A stretch of DNA of 64,000 nucleotides, from positions 1 through 64,000 of the forward strand of contig CAMLID010000005.1 of assembly GCA_946480055.1 (NCBI GenBank), given 5' to 3'. The position numbers and the translations under genes are program-made. This document shows positions 9,586 to 16,860 of the stretch, piece after piece. The DNA comes from an uncultured Lysobacter sp. Its GTDB lineage: Bacteria > Pseudomonadota > Gammaproteobacteria > Xanthomonadales > Xanthomonadaceae. Every line of letters begins with the position of its first letter. Position 1 is the first letter of the stretch. The notes below the pieces were generated by a model that was not told the DNA's origin, made no database searches, and saw only the letters and a list, made by a program, of their open reading frames with translations.

Positions 9586-10323
9586 TTGGCCATTCGTATT
9601 TTGGAAGCTTCGCAACGGACGCTCGTCCGTGGCCCGACGTTCATACGCCTGCTCGCCCGCCTCACCGACATCGACGTTCCACCGCCCCAGCCATCGCTGT
9701 CGGACCGGTTGAGCGATTGGATCGACTGGACCCGGGCCGTGGCCTTGTCTCGGGTCCTGGACGGCAAGCCGCCGGCGGCAGAATCGGGCGGACCGGTCTT
9801 CGACGGCGTGGAAGAGTCCGCATACGCCGCTACGCGCGCTTCGTTGAGCAGCGCGATCGCCGCCTGCCTGGAACTGCCCGCTTCCACGCAGGCCGACGCC
9901 GAGCCTGCGCAAGCCGACTACGCGGTTTTCCAGCAGCATTACCTCGCCACGCAGCGGGCGATGTTGACGGCGACCGGCCGGCTGCGCGGACGACTGCGCG
10001 ACCTGCTCGTCGGCCTATCGGCGGACACCGCCCGGCTCGCCGAGCTGGACGCGCTGATGGAAGCGGTGCTGAGCCCGCGCGAGCAGGCGTTGCTGGCTGC
10101 GGTCCCGGCCTTGCTCGGCGCGCATTTCGAACGCTTGCGTCTGGCCGCGCAGCCGGCCGCGGACGACACGCCCACCGCGGCCGCCGATGCCTGGCTGAAC
10201 GTATTTCGCAAGGACATGCAGGGCGTGTTGCTCGCCGAACTGGATGTGCGTTTTCTACCGCTGGAAGCCCTGCTCGCGGCGCTTCGCAGCCACTCATTGG
10301 TGCCTGATGTTCAGACTGCTTGA
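9586..10323 (+). CDS. DUF3348 family protein, first gene of a ZorAB/MotAB-like operon
   Basis: About 245 residues, soluble and mostly helical, with no signal peptide or membrane segment. The N-terminal RTLVRGPTFIRLLARLTD and SDRLSDWIDWTRAVALSR segments are the parts I recognise as DUF3348. The family has no known activity. The start is uncertain: TTG at 9586 is used here, and another TTG at 9601 is possible; there is no ATG in the region where relatives begin. The stop overlaps the next gene by 17 nt, so translation is coupled to the channel-like subunit. By context it is a cytoplasmic partner of the membrane complex encoded downstream. Confidence 0.75.
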   Translation: MAIRILEASQRTLVRGPTFIRLLARLTDIDVPPPQPSLSDRLSDWIDWTRAVALSRVLDGKPPAAESGGPVFDGVEESAYAATRASLSSAIAACLELPASTQADAEPAQADYAVFQQHYLATQRAMLTATGRLRGRLRDLLVGLSADTARLAELDALMEAVLSPREQALLAAVPALLGAHFERLRLAAQPAADDTPTAAADAWLNVFRKDMQGVLLAELDVRFLPLEALLAALRSHSLVPDVQTA

Positions 10324-12400
10324 TCTTGTTGTATTCCTGCTCGGCCTGGTCGCGGTGTGCTGGATCGGCGCCGGCTATCTCGTCTCGAACCCGCTGGGCC
10401 TGGCCGTCACCCTGCTGATCGGCGCCGGCTATCTGGCCGGAGGACTGGAGCTGCTGCGCTACCGGCGGGCCACGTCCACGCTGGAGCGCGGCCTCGGCGA
10501 GCTGTCGGCAGCGCCGACCAGCCTGGAGGACTGGCTCGCCCAGTTGGATCCTTCCCTGCGCAATGCGACGCGCCAGCGCATCGAAGGCCAGCGCGTGGCG
10601 TTGCCGGGGCCGGCGCTGACGCCCTACCTGGTCGGCCTGCTGGTGCTGCTGGGCATGCTGGGCACGCTGCTGGGCATGATGGCGATGCTCAGAGGCACCG
10701 GATTGGCGCTGGAAACCGCGACCGACCTGCAGGCGATCCGCGACTCCCTGGCCGCGCCGGTGAAGGGGCTCGGATTCGCGTTCGGCACCTCGATCGCGGG
10801 CGTCGCCACTTCGGCGATGCTGGGCCTGCTGGCCGCGCTGTGCAGGCGCGAGCGGCTGCGGGTGGTGCAGTCGCTGGATGCGAAGATCGCGACGAGCTTG
10901 CGCAGCCATTCGCTAAGCCATCGGCGCGAAGAGAGCTTCAGGCTGCTGCAGCTGCAGACCGACCTGATGCCCACGCTGATCGATCGCCTGCAGACGATGA
11001 TGGCGACGATCGAGCGGCAAAGCCTGGCCAGCAACGAACGCCAGATCGCCAGCCAGGCAGCCTTCCACGACAGGACCCAGGCCGTGTTCATGCAACTGGC
11101 GTCCTCCGTGGAGCAGTCGTTGCAGAAAAGCGTTTCCGACAGCGTCCGTGTCGCCAGCGAAGCCTTGCAACCGGTCATGGAGACGACGATGGCGGCCATG
11201 GCGCGCGAGACCACCGCGCTGCACGACACGGTCAACCAGGCCGTGGAGCGGCAACTGCAGGGCTTGTCGGCAGGATTCGAAACCGCCACCACCAACGTCG
11301 CGAACATCTGGACCCAGTCGCTGGCCGAACAGCAGCGAACCAACGAAACCCTCACCGAGGACCTGCGCGGCACTCTGGACCGATTCGGCGCCAGCTTCGA
11401 GCAGCGCTCGACCGGTCTGCTGGACAGCGTCGGCGCCCGCCTCGACACCACGGCAAGCGCCGTGACGCAGGCCTGGACCCAGGCGCTGTCGCAGCAGCAG
11501 GACGTCAATGCGGCCCTGTCCGCGCAGAACCAGGAGGCGCTGGCCGCAGCGGCCGCCACGTTCGAGCGGCACTCGGCCTCGTTGCTGCGCACCGTCGATC
11601 AGTCGCATGGCGAACTGCGGACGGCGCTGGCCGCTCAGGATCAACAGCGTCTGAGCGCCTGGACCGAATCTCTGGCATCGATGAGCAGCGCCCTGCGCGA
11701 GGACTGGGCGCAGGCCGGCATCGACACGACGAGCCGCCAGCAAAGCATCTGCGACACTCTGGCCCGCACCGCGGACGAGATCGGCGCACGCACGCAGGCG
11801 CATGCCAGCGAGACGATCGCCGAGATTTCGCGACTGGTGGACACCGCCTCGGAAGCGCCCAAGGCCGCCGCCGAGGTCATCGCCGAGCTGCGCCAGAACC
11901 TGTCCGAGAGCATGGCCCGCGATACCGCGGTGCTGGAAGAACGCACCCAGTTGCTGTCCACGCTGGACACCCTGCTCTCCGCCGTGAATCACGCCTCCAC
12001 CGAACAGCGCAGCGCCATCGATGCGCTGGTCGCGACTTCGGCGGATCTGCTCGACCGGGTCGGCACCCGCTTCATGGGCCATATCGAATCCGAAACCGGC
12101 AAGCTCGGCGCGGTCGCGAACCAGGTAAGCGTGGGCGCGGTCGAAGTGGCGAGCCTGGGCGAGGCCTTCGGTGCCGCCGTGCGCGTGTTCGGCGACTCGA
12201 ACGACAAGCTCGCCGACCGCCTGCAGGGGATCGAAGACGCGTTGCAGAAATCGCTGGTACGCAGCGATGAACAACTGGCGTACTACGTCGCCCAGGCGCG
12301 GGAGGTCATCGACCTGAGCCTGCTCGCGCAGAAGCAGATTGTCGAGGACCTGCAGCAGTTGCCTGCTTCGCGCGCGTCGAACGACGCTGCAGCGGCATGA
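10307..12400 (+). CDS. DUF802 protein: MotA/ExbB/ZorA-like channel subunit with a long helical tail
   Basis: A 697-residue protein. Two N-terminal membrane helices (about 5-25 and 30-49) are followed by a cytoplasmic stretch, then two further helices: LLVLLGMLGTLLGM (about 108-125) and GFAFGTSIAGVATSA (about 156-175). This GxLGT...AFxTSIxGxxxS arrangement is the one seen in the MotA/TolQ/ExbB/ZorA proton-channel superfamily. Residues about 185-697 form a long heptad-rich, Gln/Ala/Thr-rich helical tail without membrane segments, like the cytoplasmic tail of ZorA. ATG at 10307 overlaps the DUF3348 gene. Its stop overlaps the start of the OmpA-type partner (ATGA). Annotated families call it DUF802; the channel role is inferred from the sequence pattern. 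Confidence 0.75.
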   Translation: MFRLLDLVVFLLGLVAVCWIGAGYLVSNPLGLAVTLLIGAGYLAGGLELLRYRRATSTLERGLGELSAAPTSLEDWLAQLDPSLRNATRQRIEGQRVALPGPALTPYLVGLLVLLGMLGTLLGMMAMLRGTGLALETATDLQAIRDSLAAPVKGLGFAFGTSIAGVATSAMLGLLAALCRRERLRVVQSLDAKIATSLRSHSLSHRREESFRLLQLQTDLMPTLIDRLQTMMATIERQSLASNERQIASQAAFHDRTQAVFMQLASSVEQSLQKSVSDSVRVASEALQPVMETTMAAMARETTALHDTVNQAVERQLQGLSAGFETATTNVANIWTQSLAEQQRTNETLTEDLRGTLDRFGASFEQRSTGLLDSVGARLDTTASAVTQAWTQALSQQQDVNAALSAQNQEALAAAAATFERHSASLLRTVDQSHGELRTALAAQDQQRLSAWTESLASMSSALREDWAQAGIDTTSRQQSICDTLARTADEIGARTQAHASETIAEISRLVDTASEAPKAAAEVIAELRQNLSESMARDTAVLEERTQLLSTLDTLLSAVNHASTEQRSAIDALVATSADLLDRVGTRFMGHIESETGKLGAVANQVSVGAVEVASLGEAFGAAVRVFGDSNDKLADRLQGIEDALQKSLVRSDEQLAYYVAQAREVIDLSLLAQKQIVEDLQQLPASRASNDAAAA

Positions 12401-13053
12401 GCACGGATATCAGCAGTGAGGTCGATGGCGGCGCGGATGCGGAGGTGTCGGTCTGGGCCGCGTTCGGCGACCTGATGTCGATCCTGCTCGGCGCGTTCGT
12501 GCTGATCCTGGTCGGCGTGATCGCCGTGCAGCTGCAGTTGGAGATCAAGCTCAACAAGGAGATCGCGCAGCGCAAGATCGAGACCCAGCGCCGCCTGACC
12601 CTGGAGCGCGCGCTGGCCGCGCCCTTGGCGGCAGGCCGGATCACGCTGGTCGACGGGCGCATCGGCATACGCGGCAGCGTGCTGTTCGCCTTGAATTCCG
12701 ATCGGTTGCAGCCCGAGGGCCGCGACGTGCTCAGGAGCCTGGCCGGCCCGCTCTCGGAGTATCTGCGCGCCCGCGATGAAGTCCTGATGGTCAGCGGCTA
12801 TACCGACGACCGCCAGGTCAGCGACGCTAACCGCGAGTTCGCGGACAACTGGGAACTCTCCGCCCAGCGCGCCCTGACCGTGACCCGCGCCTTGATCGCC
12901 GAGGGCGTGCCCTCGTCCTCGGTGTTCGCCGCCGCGTTCGGCGCCGAGCAGCCGGTCGGCGCCAACACCGACGAAGCCGGACGCGCCAGCAATCGGCGCG
13001 TGGAGATGGCGCCAGTCCCACGGTTGCGGCGCACGTCCTCCGATGCGCGATAA
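12397..13053 (+). CDS. OmpA-family protein with MotB/ZorB-like membrane aspartate
   Basis: A 218-residue protein. A short cytoplasmic N-terminus leads into one membrane helix starting AAFGDLMSILLGAFVLILVGV; Asp25 sits at the cytoplasmic edge of the helix, the position of the ion-carrying aspartate in MotB and ZorB. A linker follows. The C-terminal OmpA/peptidoglycan-binding domain has GYTDDRQ, NWELSAQRA and the NRRVEM ending, whose Asp/Arg residues bind diaminopimelate in the family. It would be the stator rod anchored to peptidoglycan, with the upstream DUF802 protein as the surrounding pentamer. Start and stop overlap both neighbouring genes. Confidence 0.85.
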   Translation: MSTDISSEVDGGADAEVSVWAAFGDLMSILLGAFVLILVGVIAVQLQLEIKLNKEIAQRKIETQRRLTLERALAAPLAAGRITLVDGRIGIRGSVLFALNSDRLQPEGRDVLRSLAGPLSEYLRARDEVLMVSGYTDDRQVSDANREFADNWELSAQRALTVTRALIAEGVPSSSVFAAAFGAEQPVGANTDEAGRASNRRVEMAPVPRLRRTSSDAR

Positions 13054-13693
13054 CCGGGTCCCCGACCACGCGATCCTCGATGCCTGGCGCGAGCAAGGCG
13101 CCGACCGCATGGATCCCCTCGCTTTCCACTACCTGGTGGCGCTGCGGCGGCGCGCGATCGACCGCGACGGCGATGCCCGGCGCGAGCTGGACCGCCGCCT
13201 GTCCGATCTGATCGCGGCCTATGCCGGCGATCTCGCGGGCACGGCCGCTCATGCTGCGGATACCGCCCCCACCGGCACGCCCGCACGCGGAATGCTCGGC
13301 GAACTGGCCGACGAGCTCGCCGCTCGCGCCGCGTCCCGCAACGGCGGCAACGCCGCCGACGACAACGCAACTCGCGCCGCCCTTCCGGAACTGGGCATGC
13401 TCGACGACTTCCGCAAGCTCTGGGCCAGCGTGCGCAGCGACAGTCAGGTCCGACGCTCGCTGGAGGACGCGCCCAGCAATGCCGGCCCACTCAATTCCAG
13501 CCGTCTCGTCCACCGCTCGCTCAGCCTGATGCGCGAACTCTCGCCCGGCTACCTGCAGCAGTTCCTCGCCTACATCGACGCCTTGTCGTGGCTGGAACAG
13601 ATGAACGACGGCGGCGTCCTCGCTGCGCAAGACCCGCCGCAACGCGACAGCGGCAAGCCGCGTACCCGTAAGCCACGCAAGCGCCGCGAGTAG
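13043..13693 (+). CDS. DUF2894 family protein, last gene of the ZorAB/MotAB-like operon
   Basis: A 216-residue soluble protein. It begins with a DAWREQGADRMDPLAFHYL segment typical of DUF2894, has a low-complexity Ala/Asp/Gly middle, a helical half with DDFRKLWASVRSDSQVRRSL, and a very basic tail (PRTRKPRKRRE). ATG at 13043 lies inside the end of the OmpA gene (11-nt overlap), so it is translationally coupled. No catalytic motif is visible. The basic tail could contact nucleic acid or the membrane surface. Function unknown; it is expected to work with the membrane complex and the DUF3348 protein. Confidence 0.75.
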   Translation: MRDNRVPDHAILDAWREQGADRMDPLAFHYLVALRRRAIDRDGDARRELDRRLSDLIAAYAGDLAGTAAHAADTAPTGTPARGMLGELADELAARAASRNGGNAADDNATRAALPELGMLDDFRKLWASVRSDSQVRRSLEDAPSNAGPLNSSRLVHRSLSLMRELSPGYLQQFLAYIDALSWLEQMNDGGVLAAQDPPQRDSGKPRTRKPRKRRE

Positions 13694-13806
13694 AGCCGAC
13701 GGACAAGCGCCTGCGAAACGCCAGCGGCCCGCCCGCGTTTTCGCGATACCCCGATATCGGCCACAATCGGCCGGTCGCGAGCGCCGCTCGCTCCGCCCGA
13801 CCCCGC

Positions 13807-14490
13807 ATGCCTGCATTGCCATCCCACGGCGCCTGGACCGGTACCCTGCTGCTCGGTGAGCACGTGGCCGTGCTGCAAGGCCGCGCCGGCGGCAGCCTCC
13901 TTCATGCGCATTACGCGCACCAGTTGCTGCTCAGCGAGGGCGCGCCGTGGCAAGTGGAAATCGACGGCGAACGACGCCAGGGCCAGCGCTTGTGGCTGCC
14001 CTCGTTCCAGCCGCATGCCGTGCTCGCCGCGCCGGCCGAGGGCTGCACGGTGTTCCTCGAACCCAGCCACGCCGATGTCGAGGCGATAGTCCAGCAATTG
14101 CCGCAGTTGCCGGCGCGGCTGCCGGCGCTGCGATCGCTGTTGCCCGGCCTGTGCCGGGCGCAAGCGTTGGACCGGCGCCTGCAGGCGGCCATCGCCGAAA
14201 TCGGCGCGCGCCTGCCCGATAGCGTGGCTGCCGCCGATATCGCCCAGGCCGCACACCTTTCGCCCAGCCAGCTGCATCGGCGCTTCCAGTCCGACCTGGC
14301 GGTCAGCCTGCGCGGCTGGGTGTTGTGGCGACGTTTGCACCAGGCCTTGGTCCGCTACCTCGCCGGCGACAACCTGACCGCCAGCGCGCACGCCGCCGGT
14401 TTCGCCGACTTGGCGCATCTGTCGCGCAGCTTGCGGCGCATATTCGGCATCAGTGCCGCGCAGCTGCGCGGCCTGCAGTTGCAGGCCTAG
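13807..14490 (+). CDS. AraC-family transcriptional regulator
   Basis: A 227-residue regulator. The N-terminal half is a small cupin-like sensor domain (HAHYAHQLLLSEG metal/ligand-pocket style, about 30-100). The C-terminal half has two helix-turn-helix motifs: AADIAQAAHLSPSQLHRRF (about 142-160) and ASAHAAGFADLAHLSRSLRRIFG (about 196-218). It converges with the fatty acid hydroxylase gene, and the stop codons overlap by 4 nt. The effector and targets are unknown; the neighbouring hydroxylase is a candidate target only by position. Confidence 0.87.
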   Translation: MPALPSHGAWTGTLLLGEHVAVLQGRAGGSLLHAHYAHQLLLSEGAPWQVEIDGERRQGQRLWLPSFQPHAVLAAPAEGCTVFLEPSHADVEAIVQQLPQLPARLPALRSLLPGLCRAQALDRRLQAAIAEIGARLPDSVAAADIAQAAHLSPSQLHRRFQSDLAVSLRGWVLWRRLHQALVRYLAGDNLTASAHAAGFADLAHLSRSLRRIFGISAAQLRGLQLQA

Positions 14491-15383
14491 CGCGAGCGGG
14501 CCTGCGCGAGCTGCGGCGGCAACGCCGGCACCTCTGCATGCGGCAGCTCGCGGAACGGCGCCAGCAACTGGCCGACATAGTCGCGCGGGTAATCCGGCTG
14601 GCTGCCGATGCCCAGGTCGCGACCGCTCAGGCGATAAGCGGGCGCATCGAAGGCGGTGCCCAGCAGCCGGTCCCAGACGGTGAAGAACAGCCCGAAGTTG
14701 ACGTCGCCGGCGCTGCCGTAGCGCAGGTGATGAAAGCGGTGCAGCGGCGCCCATGCCATCACCCGGCCCAGCCAACCCGGCCGCATGTCGACGTTGGAAT
14801 GCTGCAACAGCAGTTGGATGGCGATGGCGAAGGCCAGCACCGCCGCCAGCGGATACGGCATGCCCAGCAACAGCAACGGCACCACGCCGCCCACGGCTTC
14901 GGTGGCCTGGTGCAGCGGATGCTTCATCAGACCGTTGAAGCCGTACATCCGGCTCACGCTGTGGTGCACGGCATGCAAGCGCCACAGCCAGCCGATGCGA
15001 TGGCTGGCGTAGTGCATGAGGGTCAGGCCCAGATCGGCGCCGACGATGGCCAGCAGCAGTTGCGCGGCGAACGGCCACTGGGTCGGCCAGCACCGCCACG
15101 GCACCCACGCTGCGAGCAGCGGTATCAGGCCGATCGACAGCAGGTTCAAGCCTTCGTTGACCAGGACGTGCAAGGCATCGCGGCCGCGATCGCCGTGGTT
15201 CTGGTTGAAGTTCCGGTCGTACGGCCAAAGGTGCTCGGCGAGGAAGGACAGCAGCGCCGCCAGGCTCAGCAACGGCAGCAGCCATAGCGCATCGCCGTCG
15301 CGGTGGCCGACCCACCACACCGCCGTGCCGACGAAGCCGAGCAGGAACAAGGGCGCGTACAGGCGCAGCATCCAGCGTTTCAT
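14487..15383 (-). CDS. Fatty acid hydroxylase / sterol desaturase family membrane protein
   Basis: A 298-residue integral membrane di-iron enzyme of the fatty acid hydroxylase superfamily. The histidine boxes are seen in order: HYASHR (HxxxH), HAVHHS (HxxHH), then HSNVDM and HRFHHLRYG (HxxHH). Four or more hydrophobic helices surround them (about 8-25, 35-52, 75-120, 170-195). The family hydroxylates or desaturates lipids at the membrane using O2; the substrate is not deducible. ATG at 15383 has TGGAGCG upstream; the open frame extends further but without similarity. Its 3' end overlaps the convergent AraC gene by 4 nt. Confidence 0.87.
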   Translation of the reverse strand: MKRWMLRLYAPLFLLGFVGTAVWWVGHRDGDALWLLPLLSLAALLSFLAEHLWPYDRNFNQNHGDRGRDALHVLVNEGLNLLSIGLIPLLAAWVPWRCWPTQWPFAAQLLLAIVGADLGLTLMHYASHRIGWLWRLHAVHHSVSRMYGFNGLMKHPLHQATEAVGGVVPLLLLGMPYPLAAVLAFAIAIQLLLQHSNVDMRPGWLGRVMAWAPLHRFHHLRYGSAGDVNFGLFFTVWDRLLGTAFDAPAYRLSGRDLGIGSQPDYPRDYVGQLLAPFRELPHAEVPALPPQLAQARSR

Positions 15384-15499
15384 CTTCGCTCCAGGCGACC
15401 GTGGAGCTGGCATGCTGGCGCCCACGCCGCCCGCGTGGCTTGAACAAACCACGCATCCTGCGCGTTGGGACCGTCTAACTGGAAGAAGTAGCGCCGCGC

Positions 15500-16126
15500 T
15501 TATCGCACGGCGGCGGTCGCCTCTTTGCCGTTCCGACCCAATGAAATCTCGCGCGTCTTCGACAGCGCACCCGGCCGCCACGACAGCGTCCAGCGGTAGC
15601 GCCCCGGCTCCGGGCAGGGACCTGCCGAGCCGCGGTCGAGAGAGCGCTTGCAGATCGGCGAATCACGCACGACGTCGAAGGTGACCTGGATGCGATCGCC
15701 GACGATCGCCAGCGCACGTACTTCGCCCGGCAAGTGCAAGGACGCGTCTTCGACATAACCGCTGGGTTCGGCGCGTCGAATGCGATCGATCGTGGCGCTG
15801 TCATAGAACGGACGGTTGTTACGCACACGCGGGTCGTCCTTCTGCAGTGGCGTCATTACGATGACGTCGTTCTCACAGTCGAAGCCCGCGCCGATGCAGG
15901 TCGCGGTATGCAGATAGACCACTTCGTCCACGCCGTCGCGATCGAAGTCCGCGATGTGGACGTGGCTGGCCCGGTGATCGAATTGGATATCGTCGCCCGG
16001 GCTGAACGCCGTCCAGACATTGGCCGCACGCACCGCCCCACGACTGTCGATGGCGCCGGCGGCGCCGCTGAACATCATGACCAACGCCGCGACCGCCATG
16101 GCCGCGATTCCTTGCCGCTTACGCAT
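15500..16126 (-). CDS. Exported protein with a calcium-loop-like DxDxDG motif
   Basis: A 208-residue protein with a signal peptide (MRKRQGIAAMAVAALVMMFSGAAGA). The mature part contains HIADFDRDGVDEVVYLHT (about 58-75), a DxDxDGxxE loop like those in FG-GAP/VCBS repeats and EF-hands, followed by a paired-cysteine segment (TCIGAGFDCENDV) and another Cys pair near 165-178, suggesting periplasmic disulfides. I do not recognise the family. It stands alone between the hydroxylase and the tRNA cluster, both leftward. The role is unknown; Ca binding is inferred from the motif. Confidence 0.68.
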   Translation of the reverse strand: MRKRQGIAAMAVAALVMMFSGAAGAIDSRGAVRAANVWTAFSPGDDIQFDHRASHVHIADFDRDGVDEVVYLHTATCIGAGFDCENDVIVMTPLQKDDPRVRNNRPFYDSATIDRIRRAEPSGYVEDASLHLPGEVRALAIVGDRIQVTFDVVRDSPICKRSLDRGSAGPCPEPGRYRWTLSWRPGALSKTREISLGRNGKEATAAVR

Positions 16127-16236
16127 GACCAGCTCCTTGTCCGTCGTCCCAGGATTCTAGAACGGCTGGCCGCGCGCACGGCATCGCCGTACCGCCCGAA
16201 TCTCCCGGCCTGGCGCAACGCCCGGACAAAGAAAAA

Positions 16237-16263
16237 GGCACCCGGACTTGCGTCGTGGGTGCC
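16237..16263 (-). terminator. Rho-independent terminator of the tRNA cluster
   Basis: A 7-bp stem (GGCACCC/GGGTGCC) is followed on the minus strand by TTTTTC. It lies 8 nt beyond the CCA end of tRNA-Lys, at the end of the four-tRNA unit. Confidence 0.8.
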
Positions 16264-16270
16264 TTTGAAT

Positions 16271-16346
16271 TGGTGGGCCGTCAAGGATTCGAACCTTGGA
16301 CCTATTGATTAAGAGTCAACTGCTCTACCAACTGAGCTAACGGCCC
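16271..16346 (-). tRNA. tRNA-Lys (anticodon CUU)
   Basis: A 76-nt cloverleaf including an encoded CCA. The acceptor is GGGCCGT, the D-arm is GCTCAGTTGGTAGAGC, the anticodon loop is CTCTTAA and the T-arm is GGTTCGAATCC. Last gene of the Pro-Arg-His-Lys cluster. Confidence 0.96.
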
Positions 16347-16396
16347 GGTACATCAGGAGCGAAATTGTATCAGAAGCTTTTCGGTCCTTACAACAA

Positions 16397-16474
16397 TGGG
16401 GTGGCTGAGGGGACTCGAACCCCCGACATCTGGAATCACAATCCAGTACTCTAACCAGCTGAGCTACAGCCACC
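16397..16474 (-). tRNA. tRNA-His (anticodon GUG)
   Basis: A cloverleaf with acceptor GTGGCTG, anticodon loop with GTG inside TTGTGAT, T-arm GGTTCGAGTCC and encoded CCA. The extra 5' G at 16474 faces the discriminator C at 16400, the G-1:C73 pair specific to histidine tRNAs, so the mature 5' end is included here. Confidence 0.96.
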
Positions 16475-16512
16475 GTAAAACGTAAACGTACTGCGTAAAT
16501 CGGTTGCGAACT

Positions 16513-16589
16513 TGGCGCGCCCGGCGGGAATCGAACCCACAACCACCGGCTTAGAAGGCCGGTGCTCTATCCAGTTGAGCTACGGGCGC
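16513..16589 (-). tRNA. tRNA-Arg (anticodon UCU)
   Basis: A 77-nt cloverleaf with acceptor GCGCCCG, D-arm GCTCAACTGGATAGAGC, anticodon loop CTTCTAA (TCT), T-arm GGTTCGATTCC, discriminator G and encoded CCA. Reads AGA codons, which are rare in this GC-rich genome. Confidence 0.96.
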
Positions 16590-16631
16590 CAGTCCAACCA
16601 TCTTAACTGACGCCCCAGCCTGAGTAGCGGA

Positions 16632-16708
16632 TGGTCGGGGCAGAGGGATTCGAACCCACGACATCCAGCTCCCAAAGCTGGCGCTCTACCAGGCTGAGCT
16701 ATACCCCG
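16632..16708 (-). tRNA. tRNA-Pro (anticodon UGG)
   Basis: A 77-nt cloverleaf with acceptor CGGGGTA, anticodon loop TTTGGGA (TGG), T-arm GGTTCGAATCC, discriminator A and encoded CCA. First gene of the four-tRNA unit, directly behind the putative sigma-70 promoter. Confidence 0.96.
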
Positions 16709-16751
16709 AGCCGGGACTTTCGTTGCGCGCCAACGCCGCGAAAGGTCGAGT

Positions 16752-16780
16752 AGTTTGGGCGGCGGCATCGCCGCTGTCAA
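16752..16780 (-). promoter_or_regulatory. Putative sigma-70 promoter of the tRNA cluster
   Basis: On the minus strand a perfect -35 box TTGACA (16775-16780) is followed after 17 nt by CAAACT as a weak -10 (16752-16757). Transcription would begin about 35-40 nt before tRNA-Pro. The -35 and spacing are strong; the -10 is poor. Confidence 0.5.
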
Positions 16781-16860
16781 CGAGGCAGCGACGAATCCGG
16801 CGGCGTGTATGCTCCCGGCATCGTGAACATCCGTTCATTCGGCACATCAGGGGCACAGAC

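Noticed and set aside
12397..13053. Reading the OmpA protein as flagellar MotB or a simple outer membrane OmpA/Pal
   Set aside because: There is no lipobox or beta-barrel, no flagellar gene is nearby, and the partner is a long-tailed DUF802 protein rather than a standard MotA.
9586..13693. Calling the operon a complete Zorya defence system
   Set aside because: No ZorC, ZorD, ZorE or other nuclease/helicase gene is adjacent and there is no defence-island context. Only the ZorAB-like core pattern is supported.
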